Shown in pieces: positions 21,723-32,985 of a DNA stretch of 64,000 bases. Each line of letters starts with the position of its first letter. Within the stretch, counting starts at the first letter, position 1. Location: assembly GCA_014905825.1 (NCBI GenBank), contig JACGCN010000039.1, forward strand, positions 186,001-250,000, written 5' to 3'. Under the pieces are notes generated by a model. That model was given only the letters and a program-made list of their open reading frames with translations, was not told where the DNA came from and searched no databases. The stretch comes from Lyophyllum atratum. Its lineage: Eukaryota; Basidiomycota; Agaricomycetes; Agaricales; Lyophyllaceae. The translations under genes were made by a program, and so were the position numbers.

Positions 21723-23807
21723 ATGCCTCTATTCGTCCCTCTTCTGCGTCTGGTTATGCTATTTCTTAACATTTATGAGTCTTACAAGACTCTCAAACCA
21801 GCACCACCATCAGCTCGCAATGAAGGTCGTCCAAGCCAGCGTGCTCTTACCCAGAGAAAGCGAGACATGAAGGGATGTCTAGCCGTGTGGATTATCTGGG
21901 TAAATGCCCCCTTCTCACTCAACAGCCCTCAAAGCTAACAAATTGATGATTAGAGTTGCCTTGTCATCTACGAAGGATTTGTTGAAAGTCTTAATTAGCC
22001 TGTTCGTGCCGTTTTACGATGAAGTCAAGTCCTTGGGGCTCTTGTTTCTCATTCTAACGCGTGCAAGGGTATGTTCTTGACTCTGAATCCCTTTCATGAC
22101 TTTAACGCGAATTTTAGGGCGCGGAACCCATATTTCTACACCTCATCCGTCCACTCGTAAAGCCATACTGCCCCAACCATCGACATGTTGCTCGACAGTC
22201 GCCCGTATGATCGGTGATATCACATTCGCAATTCTGGATATTCCAATGCAACTTGCCGCTACTTGCTGGAGGAAGTCAATGTTCTCTGCAGAAGGTTCGG
22301 ACTCTGAGACGGACGGCACGCGAGAAACAGCTGGCACGCGCAGCCGTGGCAGCTTCGGCGAGTCTGAAACGCGCAGCAGGGCACGGTCAACGGGACCAAG
22401 AACCACTTCTCTTCCCGAAGAAGACAAGCTCGGATCGACGGCCCTCTTCACATAGTCGCCCCGGTTCAGGTGATTCTGATCGCCGTCCTTCTCAAACATA
22501 CCCACGAGTCGACAAGGTTGGCCAACGCGCTAACGGAAGTGATCACCCAGACGCTCGTCAAGTATGGTATCCCCCACCGTCATCTTACTCAGACGAAGAG
22601 AATGCACCCGATCCCGCTAGTACCATCTCTGGGCTCCCCGCCGTGGAAATAGACACTGGCTTTCTATCAAGTGAAGCTATGCGGGGACAGGCAGTAGTTG
22701 ACGAGTGGCGACAATACCCCCCTTTCCCATCAGCATATCCACCTACTCCTATTGTTGCGTCTTCAGGATTACCTAACGCAGGCGCTTCTTCCGCCCGCGT
22801 TCAGCCTCTCTCCAGTTCCCTCATGTTATCCGAGATCCTTGAGGACTCTGCCCAGCAGGATTTTTCTAGGTCGCTCCTGCCGCCACGAAAGCCCTTAAAC
22901 CCCGGCTTCGTTAGTGGCTTGAGCGACGAACACCATATTTCCGGGGTTCAAAACATTCATCTCGAAAGCATGTCAGTTGACTCTGATAGCGAGGAAGATG
23001 AAGAAGAAGATGAGTTCAATACCACTTTACAAACACCAATGCCACCACTTGCGGGCGACGCGGTCCGGCATCGTTCCTGTTATTCCAATGATTCGCGAGG
23101 TCTCGATGGCTTCATCTGTAGCAAGCCACTCCACTACTCTGACAACTGCTGGGCATGGCTCCTTGCGAACGCAATCATCCTCCGAGTCGCTATCATCGAG
23201 TGCTCTCTCTGTGTCGGACCTATCATCTGTCTTGGGCAAAAAGCGGCCCCTACCCGTCGACGTGATAGACGCGAAGAGCAAGGTCCATGCCGAGGGAGGA
23301 TCAACAGGCGGATCCAGACCACGCAGTAGACTTCCCCCTGATCGCTCTACTAGGCGAATACGCACCAATGTTCCTTCCCGACAATCCCGAGAACAAGTTC
23401 GAAACGAAGATCTCGACGAGGATCCGAACACGTCCTCGAGCACGGATGATCATGACGCTGACAGCATCAACGATCGCAAACCTGCTTACCCCAAACGACG
23501 AAAGGTCATCTTATCACCGGGACGAGCTGTAAATGCTCCTCGACCCGTCCGGGCCAGAGTTGCCCGATATGCAACTGCTCCTACGAAAGCTCAGATACCA
23601 AAGCCTCCCAAGCCGCCTAAGGCCCCTGCAGCCTCTTTTCGTGTTAATTCTTCTCGATTGCAAACACGTTCCAATACACGCTCTGCGGGCAGTGCTGCTG
23701 CCAGCGACGCCAGCTTATCCTCTATCAATGAAGTCCCTAGAAACTCCCGTGCAACGCGACTCAAGACCAAACCCGCTGAGACTGTCGAGCCTCTGCAGAG
23801 GGTATAG
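21723..23807 (+). CDS. TB2/DP1/HVA22 (Yop1/REEP-like) membrane protein with disordered tail; reading frame disrupted five times
   Basis: The N-terminal part matches a TB2/DP1/HVA22 reticulon-like hairpin domain, which shapes tubular ER. It reads MPLFVPLLRLVMLFLNIYES, ALTQRKRDMKGCLAVWIIW and, after an intron, SCLVIYEGFVES. It continues as LFVPFYDEVKSLGLLFLIL, RGAEPIFLHLIRPLVKPY and ARMIGDITFAILDIP. A long Ser/Arg-rich tail (SDRRPSSHSRPGSGDSD, acidic EEDEEEDEF, KRPLPVDVIDAKSK, PKRRKVILSPGRAV) ends at 23807. The segments lie in successive frames. Changes of frame occur near 21990, 22173, 22200, between 22300 and 22425, and near 23056. Each needs one base removed and none fits an intron. Between breaks the frames are clean over hundreds of codons, so sequence error and recent decay are both possible. 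Confidence 0.65.
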
Positions 23808-25496
23808 TCGCGCCCGCCATTGGATTCAGAGGTGACAGGACTCGAAACCATAGATTCTCAACATCCATTTGTATATCTATTCTTACCATTGCCAGGCCTC
23901 ATCATACGTCTATCGCCCGTTACACCCATCATACGCATCTATGTATTTACTTTTATTCTTGTCCCCATCTCGAATCGAACCGATCCTAGAAATACCGAAC
24001 GAACCAAGGTGTCATACGACTCCTCGAGGCCACCATGCGTTTTGTTATCGGCCTCCGTCATTGGAAGTATCACACGTCGCTGGACACACAAAGTCACATC
24101 ACGTCCGTTGTTGAGAGATGTTATTTGATGGTTTTGCGGAGAAACGCGCCCCGGTAAGGTTCCACCCCTGCCTCCTTGCGGGTCGGTCACGGTTACGCCT
24201 CGAGTTAAAGTTGGGGTACAATCAGTGGCCATGTTTGACCTGAGAGAACTATCGCTGATCAGGGTTTTCACGTCTGCAATTGAGCAAGGTTCTCAGTTGA
24301 GTCAAGTCAAGTATCGACTGGCATGTTGACTTGTTGAGAGTACCTCCCAGCTTCTCGACTTGTCTGCTTCTCCTCAGGGCTAATGATGTTACATTCCATA
24401 TTTAATTATCCGTCATGCAGCTAACTTACACCGCATTCAGGGAGCTAGTCTGTATGCACGGCGATCATGACAACGGTTCTGGCATGTAGTCTCTCGTACC
24501 AACCGAACCGGCTTGAAGGCTGGCTCTTCCCGCCGCCGGACATAGAGGCACGACCCGAGATAAGCAGTAATCACCGCACAATCTGAAAGCATTCTCAATT
24601 TATACCGTGTCTCTGCTTCATCACGGGCTCGTCAGCGGGTGATAGTAGCTCCGTTTATTCAAAGCGAAAGCCAACACCACGATGCACGCTAATATACGCG
24701 TTAATCGTCGCGTCAATATAAGGTTCGGAAGGGACACCACGCTCTCATGCAAATCAGCTGAGAGCAGGAAGATATGTGGGGAACCGTTTCCCCGGGGTCC
24801 TCAACATCGTGGCTGACGCGCCTCGGAGATGCACGATCTAAGGTTGAGGTTCAAGCCACAGCCTGGCATCTGGGAGTCGAAGCATGCTAAGTCATGGGGA
24901 TGGTGCTCTCTTCTGATGATACCTTCCTTCATTTGCGGGCTGTGGAGACGCCTGCACTTTGCACCCACAAATCTCGAGCGAAGAACATGTATTTGACGAC
25001 AGGTGCCTTACTTGCAGCCACACTATAAGGTGCAGAGATGATCGCATATCGGATCAGCGGGAAGACACACGGGTGACATCTACGATCATGATGTGCTTCT
25101 CGGTGGCGGATTTCCTTTTTGGATCATCTTAAGTGGCGGGTTTGTTTATCGACACGGGTTATGTCAAATACCACGTCCATAACTCTTGCGTTTTTCCACC
25201 AGACAGGCCCGGTTTGCATCAGGTGTGGCTATGATCTTCTGTTGACGGCAATATTTCCCTATACGTTGTATGAATGCCGGGATTACAATCCATCAGGTCA
25301 CGGATACCCCGTCCGTACAGCGAGGACCTGGCGGGCGATGCTCTTCTTTGCATCCTCGCACAGTCCACGCGTTATCCACGCGTAATTTTGCCGCCCTATA
25401 AGGTCTGGGTTATCGTCCCCAACAACCTCTCAGTCCCGCCCCAGCGTCTGACTCCAATCACCCCAGTGATCCTCAGTATCCTTGCAATTCATTCGC
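23808..25496. other. Long intergenic region (1.7 kb), no gene seen
   Basis: No open frame of note and no spliceable exon set was found on either strand. It lies between two plus-strand genes and may hold a long promoter for the gene at 25497. No tRNA or terminal repeats were recognised. Confidence 0.45.
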
Positions 25497-27295
25497 ATGC
25501 CCCCGAAAAGAAGGAACAAACGAGTGCCTAAGGACATGTCACATATCACGAAGGACCCAAAAGTGAGCATGTATCCTCCAAAAGAGCACGATCTTGCCCT
25601 AATTCGGAATCTTTCCTTGCAGTGTACTTTACACCATTGGGGTACGAAGGTAGGAACAGCTTTCCCGTCGGAGAAGCAGGGAGGGAATCTAGGCCCTGCG
25701 GTTGGCCCTGCTCTTGGTCAAGAGATAACGCTCAGTTTCGGGCCCGTGACCAATCCACTTCCTGTTCCTAAGGATACCCAAACTCCTCCCAATCCAACGC
25801 CACCGTCTCAAGCATCGTTAGGGATAGCACCTTACTTCCTTCCTTTGTCGCCAGACGTGTTGACTGAGAATGCGCAAGGTGAGCCATCTTCATTCCATCC
25901 TCGAAACGTCTCTTGACACCATCCGCAAACCCAGCTCAGTACGCGTTGACGATACCAATGCCGCCTCGTCTGCGTGAAGATTCTCGTGGAAGCCCGGCAG
26001 GACATTCTTACAGGATGGCGTCCAATTTTCCCAGTCATATTAGACCTGGCGAAGGATACCATTCTCCATCACCATCTTTGTCCTCGGACTCACCATACCA
26101 AACATCGTTTAACATGGGTGGATCGTATTACTCACCGTCTACGCACGCGGATAACCTCACCCCGTCACCTCTTGCCTTTATGTCTGGCTTACAATTGCCT
26201 ATGTCGCCGAGTCACCCAGAACCAGAGGCTTCTTTGGATGTACCCATTCACGCTGGGTACTCCTCTAATATGGGTGGCCCCCGTAGCATGCTACCAGGAA
26301 ACGAAGGTCCATCGTCTGGGTCGTATACGACTCACTCAACTATCAACTCCCTTACCGCAGAATCGAACGGTCACCTGGACTTTCCCAACCCGTCATTTAG
26401 TAATTCATTATATCATTTTGACGCTTCCGCGAACGTTAATATCCTTCATATGCAAGATTTTCCTCGCCGATCGTCCCTTGCTACCTCCCCGGCTCAATTC
26501 GAAACTTTTATGAGCCGCCCAGTCCACCCTCAGTGGCATCCTTCTTATCTTTCCTGCCCTCCGATGCAGCCAGGAATAGTGGACAGCGAGAGCACATCGT
26601 TTCGATCACGTCCGGCAAATCTTACCAATGTGCCCTCCACGCAAGTCAGTTCGGCGCCTGACATGTCGCAGAATCCTTGGAACGGTGGACCTGACTCATC
26701 CCTCCAAGTTATGGTCCGACGTCAAGCTTTCGAAGTAAATCGAAATCAACTGGCGTCTTATTCATTGCCTTCGGCTTCGTTACAGCAGCCGCCCCCTTCC
26801 GAATCCCTTCCACCCGTCCATCATACTCGAGGAGCTAATTCCCGAAGGCGAACTGCTAGTACTCCATACCTAATACCTCCTGCTCGCTCGGAACGAGTTT
26901 TAAGCTCCTCGGGAAGCATACCTCCTCGTCATATTGATCACCGTCTGGCCATGATGGAGGGAAGTGATGTCACTCCATCCTTCGGACCGGCAGCATATGA
27001 AAGTGTATCCACAACCTCTCAGCAGACATATGATCAGTCTTTCAACAATTCATGGCCGCCAGGCCCCGGGCCGTCGATATCGTCAGGGTCTCGTCCTCCC
27101 ATTAGACATACACCCAGACCAACGAGGAGCAGTCTACGGTCTTCCCACACCCCACAGACGTCTCTTAATTACATGGCGAGCCCATCTGACTCCTACGGCG
27201 TCTCCCCACTCCCGCTCGAAGGGAGTAGTGATCAGCACAGACCTAATCACGATATGGCAGGTTGGCTGAATGAAGGTGGTGCATTCTTCGGGTAA
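25497..27295 (+). CDS. Ser/Pro-rich protein, possible transcriptional regulator
   Basis: I do not recognise this protein. The ATG at 25497 begins a basic stretch (MPPKRRNKRVPK) that could be a nuclear localisation signal. One intron (25879-25934, GTGAGC to CCCAG) joins ENAQ to AQYALTIPMPPRLRED and restores one frame to 27295. A second possible intron (GTGAGC near 25563 to TTGCAG near 25623) would remove a stretch containing PPKEHDLALIRNL, so the N-terminal exons are uncertain. The remaining 450 residues are Ser/Pro/Tyr/Met-rich and disordered, with RRRTASTPYLIPPARSER near the middle and the end MAGWLNEGGAFFG. Composition and basic start fit a fungal transcription regulator, but no DNA-binding domain can be named. 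Confidence 0.7.
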
Positions 27296-27736
27296 TTAAT
27301 GCAAGTATTTCCTATGCCTCAAAGCATGGAATCAAAACTGCGGATCCGTTACATCTGGAGGTTGGTATTTTGCCATCATGTGCGAGAAGTTGATACACAG
27401 ACTTCCAATAACCGAATAATCTTATCTCTAAGTCAATTTCGAGCACTCACCTTTTTTTATTACTCCATGTTCATTTCTCAGTTTTACCATGCCGCCCCTT
27501 TCTGCGCAGATCATGGCTCTGGTCCACTGCCTACTTACATTTTGCAGCTAATCTAAACCCTTAATCTCTCCGTGATAGTTGTATGTACATAATTCATTTT
27601 CGCTGACTCCCAAGGTTCCAAACCGATCAATATGCCCTATCGACGATAACAAGCGGATAGCTACTATTAAACGCACATAGATGGGTATGGCGACAATTAT
27701 ATTTAATAATGATGGAAGTGGGGAGTTATAGTCTAA
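27296..27736. other. 3' intergenic region between convergent genes
   Basis: AT-rich sequence between two convergent genes; it should hold both terminators. No coding signal was seen. Confidence 0.5.
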
Positions 27737-29404
27737 TCAGTCATTTGCATCTGTGTCCTCTGCTCTAGGCAACATTTCCCTCTTCGCTTTTTCAATCGCC
27801 ATCCTAAGTTCCGCAGGCGCGGTACCTTCGTCGCTAATGTCCAGTGCTGCAAAAGCCGCACGGCGAAAGATGCGTCTTAGAGGTACCACAGAGAACTGCA
27901 TACCCTCCGGTACGGGCTGATCGCCGTCAACCATGGACCGCGTCGGAACCCTGTATTCCGTCTCAACCATCGGCTCGCGCAGATATGCGAACAGATGGCC
28001 TGTGAGCTCGAACTCTGACCGGCAAGCAGATGCAAGGACCTTGTCTGCAAAATCGTCAGCGACCTTGAGCTTTCTGATCCCATGAATGCTCGTAAGGCCC
28101 ATGAACCGTTCGCCCCACCGCCACGCGCCAACTTTCCGTCCCATACGGGTGTCGATGCGGACTCGGTTCACCAGATGCTGCATCGCGAGGGAGTATGTGA
28201 TCATGTTGGGCTCAAGGTGAAAGGCACGGAACGTGCCGAGGGCAACATAGGCGCCGACATAGTCATGTGTATAGACGAAGGCGCGCATGGCGATATTCAG
28301 TAGGGGTGCGGTCAATGGGAAGGGTGAGCGGTCGTGGAAGGCAAGCATGTCGCGGAACAGTTGACGGGGCGGAATGATGATGTCGGAGTCTCTGTGGGCG
28401 CGTAGTCGTGCGGTGCGTGCATCGGCTTGATAAACCTTTGCGAGGAGCTTGAATAAGGGGGCAAAAGTGGCTGCGTTGGGCGAGGTTGTGGTGGTTTTGG
28501 AGAGCTCGACGACAACACGGTACAAAGAGAACGCGGATTCCAAAGATTTTTGTCGCAGCTCGCGGGAGATGAGGGTGTTGAAGATGTTAATGTCAGGATC
28601 GACATCTTGGACTTTCATCTTCTCGAGAACCTTTTGGAACGCCCCCCAATCAGATGAACTTGTCTGGTTTAGCGCTTTCATTATGGTCGCGTAGGGGGCT
28701 GATCTCGACGGCTTTTTACGACCGGAATCGGCGACAGTTCGAAAAGCATCGTCAAGCTGTCCAGCTCGTGTTTGGACATCCACAAGCTTCGTGAGCAATG
28801 TGCTGCTCGGAGTGTATTCCTCTCCCCGAGTTTCGGTGAATACTGCCACGACGCGTAATATATGATCGTTGGAGACCCCTAGTCTGCCTAGGACATCGAA
28901 CAGGTGGAGGAGCTTGGCTTCTGTGTATTCCGGGTCTAGGGCGATGGCTTCGAGTGCCCGCTGGACTTCGGTGTCGGATTCAGACAGCGCAAGCGCTACC
29001 GCGGTCATCTCCGCCTGCGTCTGCATTGGTGGGATGACGCCGCCGGCGAGCATACGCTCGTAGACACTAGTCGCATCTTTGAAGCGAAAGTGCTCTACCA
29101 AGAACGATATGAGTTTGCCATAAACGACATCGGGGGCTGTCGTGTTTGCGAGCAATCGATCCAGCCGCCTATGAATGTATTTGTCGATGGAACTGGGGTC
29201 CTGTTCCGTGTGTATAACGTTGTACAGGTTCGAAATGAAGCTTTTCAACCTTCCACGTTCGGTTTTCCCGGGCCCATAGTCGTTCCTTGGTAAACGTTGG
29301 TATGCGAGTGGTCTTGCATGACATAATTGCCCGTTAAAGCGAGGTGGGAGGGAGAGAAGGATGCGCCTCGTGGAATTGAATAATGACCTTAAAATGAGGG
29401 TCAT
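27737..29404 (-). CDS. Mitochondrial pentatricopeptide-repeat (PPR) protein
   Basis: This single-exon frame encodes 555 residues. The start (MTLILRSLFNSTRRILLSLP) is rich in Arg, Leu and Ser without acids, as expected for a mitochondrial presequence. Helical repeats follow, including YGKLISFLVEHFRFKDATSVYERMLAGGVIPP, whose two-helix pattern ending in x-G-x-x-P is PPR-like, and DPDINIFNTLISRELRQKSL. APLLNIAMRAFVYTHDYVGA and PNMITYSLAMQHLVNRVR also fit this pattern (all given here in parts). Proteins of this kind bind organelle RNA and act in its processing, stability or translation. The target cannot be read from sequence. It starts 158 bp from, and divergent to, the NDUFA1 gene. Confidence 0.75.
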   Translation of the reverse strand: MTLILRSLFNSTRRILLSLPPRFNGQLCHARPLAYQRLPRNDYGPGKTERGRLKSFISNLYNVIHTEQDPSSIDKYIHRRLDRLLANTTAPDVVYGKLISFLVEHFRFKDATSVYERMLAGGVIPPMQTQAEMTAVALALSESDTEVQRALEAIALDPEYTEAKLLHLFDVLGRLGVSNDHILRVVAVFTETRGEEYTPSSTLLTKLVDVQTRAGQLDDAFRTVADSGRKKPSRSAPYATIMKALNQTSSSDWGAFQKVLEKMKVQDVDPDINIFNTLISRELRQKSLESAFSLYRVVVELSKTTTTSPNAATFAPLFKLLAKVYQADARTARLRAHRDSDIIIPPRQLFRDMLAFHDRSPFPLTAPLLNIAMRAFVYTHDYVGAYVALGTFRAFHLEPNMITYSLAMQHLVNRVRIDTRMGRKVGAWRWGERFMGLTSIHGIRKLKVADDFADKVLASACRSEFELTGHLFAYLREPMVETEYRVPTRSMVDGDQPVPEGMQFSVVPLRRIFRRAAFAALDISDEGTAPAELRMAIEKAKREMLPRAEDTDAND

Positions 29405-29562
29405 ATCATGGCCAGATACAGCCCCATACGACGTCTTGAGCAGGAGAACAAGTCGCGGTGGTGAAGAAAAAAAGTTGAGGCAGTTCCGAGTCTGTCACAA
29501 GTCCTCCTGACCACTGACATTCAACACGACCAAATAATAACCTCCACTCTTCGTCCACCAAC
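29405..29562. promoter_or_regulatory. Shared divergent promoter, PPR gene / NDUFA1
   Basis: The start codons at 29404 and 29563 diverge across 158 bp, and both products are mitochondrial. Shared control is an inference from spacing; no motif was identified. Confidence 0.5.
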
Positions 29563-29999
29563 ATGCCCATTCCCTTCGAAGCGCTCATTCCATTCGGTCA
29601 ACTTCATTCACGTTGAAATGCGGGAGATCTTATACTCACAGGGCCAACGTTCCCAGGTCTTCTTACCGTGATGTTCGGAGCAGCCGGGACACTCTTGAAC
29701 GTTTCTCAGAGAGCGCAGAACCTAGGCAAGGTGTGTCCTTGCGATGTCTTTGCTACCTAGTGCAGTAAACTTACACCTAATCGAAGCCGCCGAGATACCA
29801 CATTGATCACTGGGAAGATATGATGATGAGGCGGGACGAACGGCTAACAGGTCACCCACGAGGGCAAACGGTGCGTGCTGGGAGTGTTCGTGTCTATGAC
29901 ACGCTGATTCCGAGACTGCTTTTCCTCTACAGGACAACCCAGTTGCGCCCCCTGGGTTTGAAACCAGCAGTGTGTGGTACACGGAGCGGACTAACTAGA
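29563..29999 (+). CDS. NDUFA1: NADH:ubiquinone oxidoreductase subunit NDUFA1 (MWFE, 9.8 kDa)
   Basis: This is a small accessory membrane subunit of respiratory complex I. Four tiny exons give about 84 residues: MPIPFEALIPF, then GLLTVMFGAAGTLLNVSQRA, PPRYHIDHWEDMMMRRDERL and DNPVAPPGFETSSVWYTERT. One transmembrane helix spans about residues 8-28. It is followed by the basic RDxRLTG region, as in the fungal subunit. Introns are 50-65 bp with GT-AG ends, and the first one splits Gly12. The gene is too fragmented to appear as one open frame, so it is easily missed. Confidence 0.9.
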
Positions 30000-30184
30000 C
30001 AAAATATAATCTGAGTTCCTCACCATACCATTGTGTGATACAAGGCCACGGTTACGCGTTCAACGCAGTTGGAACATACCCGGTATCCCAGAAACGGCCG
30101 GCCCTCCGTCGTGGATGCAACTCTGGATTATTCAGCACTCAGCATTGCCCGTCAAGATGCCACCATGGTGGGCACCAACCACGT

Positions 30185-31659
30185 CTATAGTATCTCACTT
30201 ATCCAGGTCAAGACATCATGTTGAGGTCCGAACCGCTCTTCGCCTTCTGAAAGGTCCCCCAAGAATCCATACCGCTTCCCTTCGAGCCTTCGACCTAAAC
30301 TGGTCAAAACCTCCACCTCGGGATCCTTTAGACGCGTATCAGAGACGCGTAAAGCACATGCATCGATGATTCCATGTTTTGATCGAAATTCAGTCGTCTT
30401 GGAAAAAGAATTGATTTTCCTTCAGAACTTGGCTAATAACGGAACGATGGAAAGTGACCCACCACGCTTCCCCACGGAAAAGTGTGATCCACCGTGTATG
30501 TGAATTCGGGCGTTTGGCCATATGCCCAATCCCAGCTCTGGGGGAGACGTTAAGGACTAGCCATCTCGTGGTTGGATAACACTTACCGGGAGTTCCGCGA
30601 TACCTTTGCGAATATATTCAATACCAGTTAGATTATCGCTCTCGTCCATAACATGCGCCTTTAGACCGCGTATCTTTCGTAAACCTTCAGTCATGCATCT
30701 GAGAAGTCATAACGTACCGGTGAGGTGATCCCATATTCCTTTTGGAATTCATCTACGACGGCGGCGGTGAAAGTTTCGTGTGTAATCTCGCGACTGAATT
30801 GCTGGAGATTACACACTAGAGAGCGTACAGACGCTACACCTTTGGTGATCATCGTATCCTGCTCGAGGTCATCCCTTGTACATTCAAACCGAGGGAGACC
30901 ACTTTTCAGCTCACCTTCTTGGTACGCAGCAAGTCACCCAGGTTATCCAGGCGCGAGGATATGAGCATAGTCCCGTGATGATACGCCCGGTTGTTCACAA
31001 TTTTATACGCTGATCCCGAAACGTATTGGCAAGAAATGAGCACACGGAGCGAGATTACCATGCCATGACCACACTCATCTTATCCTGACCGACACAAATG
31101 TCATTCCTGTCATTGACACGGGCATTTATGCCCAGAGAGCGCACTGCACGGAGCACAACCTGAGCTGTGGCCTGTCGGTTGAATTCCTGCCGAGGAAGAT
31201 GGATCGAGAAGTTTGTGTTCCCGAGGTCCTAAAGCCGCACAGGGAATGGTTGAGTGATCATGACCAACGAACAGCGAGTTGCGACATACATGATACACCG
31301 TGCCTCCACCGCTTCTCCTTCTGATGAAGGGAACGCCAGGTCTTTCCCGCAGAGCTTCAAAGTTCACCTCCTTCCATGGGTTTTGGTTCCGTCCTATAAT
31401 AACACAAGGCTCATCCCGGTATACAAGAAGCAGGGGTTCTCCGGGAGCTTTGTGCCTGAATAACCTGATAGGAACATTGGATTGGCATAAAGGTCGAAGT
31501 ACCCAGAGGATTGACGAACCAGTCCTCGAGAGTGAGGTTGAAGTATGGGTTAGTTGAGTTGGATATATAAATTGAGTGCTGAGCACTCGGAGTCGTGTAT
31601 AGACGCGACCGGGGGGTGCATAGACGCGCCGGAATGCGTCGGAAGACTTGGAAGATCAT
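30185..31659 (-). CDS. AIM22: Lipoate-protein ligase / lipoyltransferase, mitochondrial
   Basis: The enzyme attaches lipoate to E2 subunits of pyruvate and 2-oxoglutarate dehydrogenases and to the glycine-cleavage H protein. About nine exons join. The ATG at 31659 starts a mitochondrial leader (MIFQVFRRIPARLCTPRSRL). The catalytic domain shows YFNLTLEDWLFRH, LLLVYRDEPCVIIGRNQNPW, VPFIRRRSGGGTVYHDLGNT, NDICVGQDK and VSGSAYKIVNNRAYHHGTML. These are the hallmark RRxSGGGTVYHD and KxSGSAYK sites. The C-terminal part includes IEYIRKGIAELP, SWDWAYGQTPEFTYTVDHTF, an SKHGII segment and GKRYGFLGDLS, ending TWISEIL. One intron (31078-31023) has AT-AC ends and sits exactly between the catalytic motif halves DK and VSGS. 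The gene converges on NDUFA1, 185 bp away. Confidence 0.92.
31023..31078 (-). other. AT-AC intron in the lipoate ligase gene
   Basis: The exon ends GTCAGGATAAG, the intron begins ATGAGT and ends GCCAATAC, and the next exon begins GTTTCGGGATCA. Only this 56-bp removal yields the family motif DK-VSGSAYK. No GT-AG choice keeps the frame. The donor looks like a U2-type GTGAGT with G1 changed to A. A CTCAT near the 3' end could be the branch site. No U12-type donor (ATATCC) or branch (CCTTAAC) is present. Confidence 0.7.
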
Positions 31660-31975
31660 ATAGATTGGACTCCAGGGGCTAAGATATCAACAACTTAGAT
31701 CTTGCATGGTGAAGGAGGGTGGAAAGACGGAATGACCAAGAGACCCTGGCAGTCACAACTAAAGTACTCAAGTTTCGATCACGCCTCAAATTTGTGCACA
31801 ATTGTACGATGTTCTTCAATGGCAATGGTACGGGGAGCATGACACCGGATTCCTTCTGGGCGAAATGTCCACCAGGCTGACTCTCACATATATCCCACCA
31901 GCCATGAAAGTGAATTATAGATTTATACAAGCGTCCACGTCCCTCACGTCCTTAGGACGGTCCATGAACCAATGT

Positions 31976-32676
31976 TCATTTCTGCATCGGCTTATAGTAA
32001 GGCCTCTTCACTTCATGTATAGGCACCTGGCCTTCTGGTGTTCCAGGAATGGTCTTCGTTAGGCCCTATTCGAGGTCACGAGTCACGGATGAGCTGGAGG
32101 TTGAGGGAGCCTAAGTGAGAGCGGACGCACCAGTTTATCAAACATGCAGGCGTTGAGGGATCGTTCCGCCGGACGACAGCGGTAGTATTCCTGCGTCGCG
32201 TGAGCCCTGGGGACCGGGGTTATGGGTGAATGAGGTACTTGCCTGGTTGTTTTTCTCTAGACAATTCCAGTGGGCTTGAAACTGCTCCAAGCAATTCTCC
32301 CTCATTTTTCCGATCCTGAAGCAGTACGTGTACGTCAATCCCCGTACGTATGATAGACAGAGGGAGGAACGCACAAGTCAGTCGCACATCTAGTCACTCT
32401 CCGTCCCTCCTTTAGACAATGCTCAGGATTCCGGTCCTCCGCTTTGCAAAGCATGAAGTCCTCTTAAATAACAGACGCCGTTAGAATACGTTCCGCACAT
32501 GCAGATAGCATGGACGGACCATTATACTCTTTGCAGTAAGCACCAATGAAGAACGCCGCGCTCTTCAGTGGTCCGCTCGTCGCGCCGAGCTCCGCGACTT
32601 TTGGTATATGATCGGGAAGCGGGGTAGGGTCGACATAAGGCTTGCTCTCCACCGTGCCAGCCTGTATTGTACTCAT
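31976..32676 (-). CDS. NDUFA8: NADH:ubiquinone oxidoreductase subunit NDUFA8 (PGIV, CHCH family)
   Basis: This is an accessory complex I subunit of the intermembrane space, imported and oxidised by the Mia40 pathway. Five exons give about 155 residues. The ATG at 32676 starts MSTIQAGTVESKPYVDPTPL, with no presequence. Four CX9C motifs are visible after splicing: CKEYNEDFMLC, CLKEGRRVTRC, CLEQFQAHWNC and CRPAERSLNAC. This is the double twin-CX9C layout of the family. The C-terminus is GLTKTIPGTPEGQVPIHEVK. The third intron (32242-32191) has a GC-AG boundary; the others are GT-AG. It lies in tandem with the lipoate ligase gene, 316 bp upstream of that gene's start. Confidence 0.93.
32191..32242 (-). 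other. GC-AG intron in NDUFA8
   Basis: The exon ends AACAACCAG, the 52-bp intron starts GCAAGT and ends GACGCAG, and the next exon starts GAATACTACCGC. Splicing here joins KNNQ to EYYRCRPAERS, as expected for the family. GC-AG introns are a known minor class with an otherwise strong donor. Confidence 0.8.
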
Positions 32677-32985
32677 GGTGGACGGCGCGGGTGGTTGGAG
32701 GTTGGTCGGTCGGGATAATTAGGCGGGTGGGAAACTTGGGCGGAGTTTTGATTTGCACCCTTCCTCACCAACACCCACGACGACCGCGACTGATAATCTT
32801 AGAAATGGTGTGTCGAGATCGTAGGATACATTATTGGCTTTCGGTTTATATTCTGTCCGCTAGCCTCCGCGATCACAACCCAAAATTTACCAAATTCAGA
32901 TGAGGACACATAAACTCTCAATTATGGTCACTGTGCCACCATCGACTACTATTGGGGATTGAAATCGGAAGCTCTGTCGGCTCTA

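Noticed and set aside
31110..31200. Continuation of the lipoate ligase frame into APCSALSGHKCPCQ
   Set aside because: It is read-through of an intron; the spliced exon gives RQEFNRQATAQVVLRAVRSL instead, as in the family.
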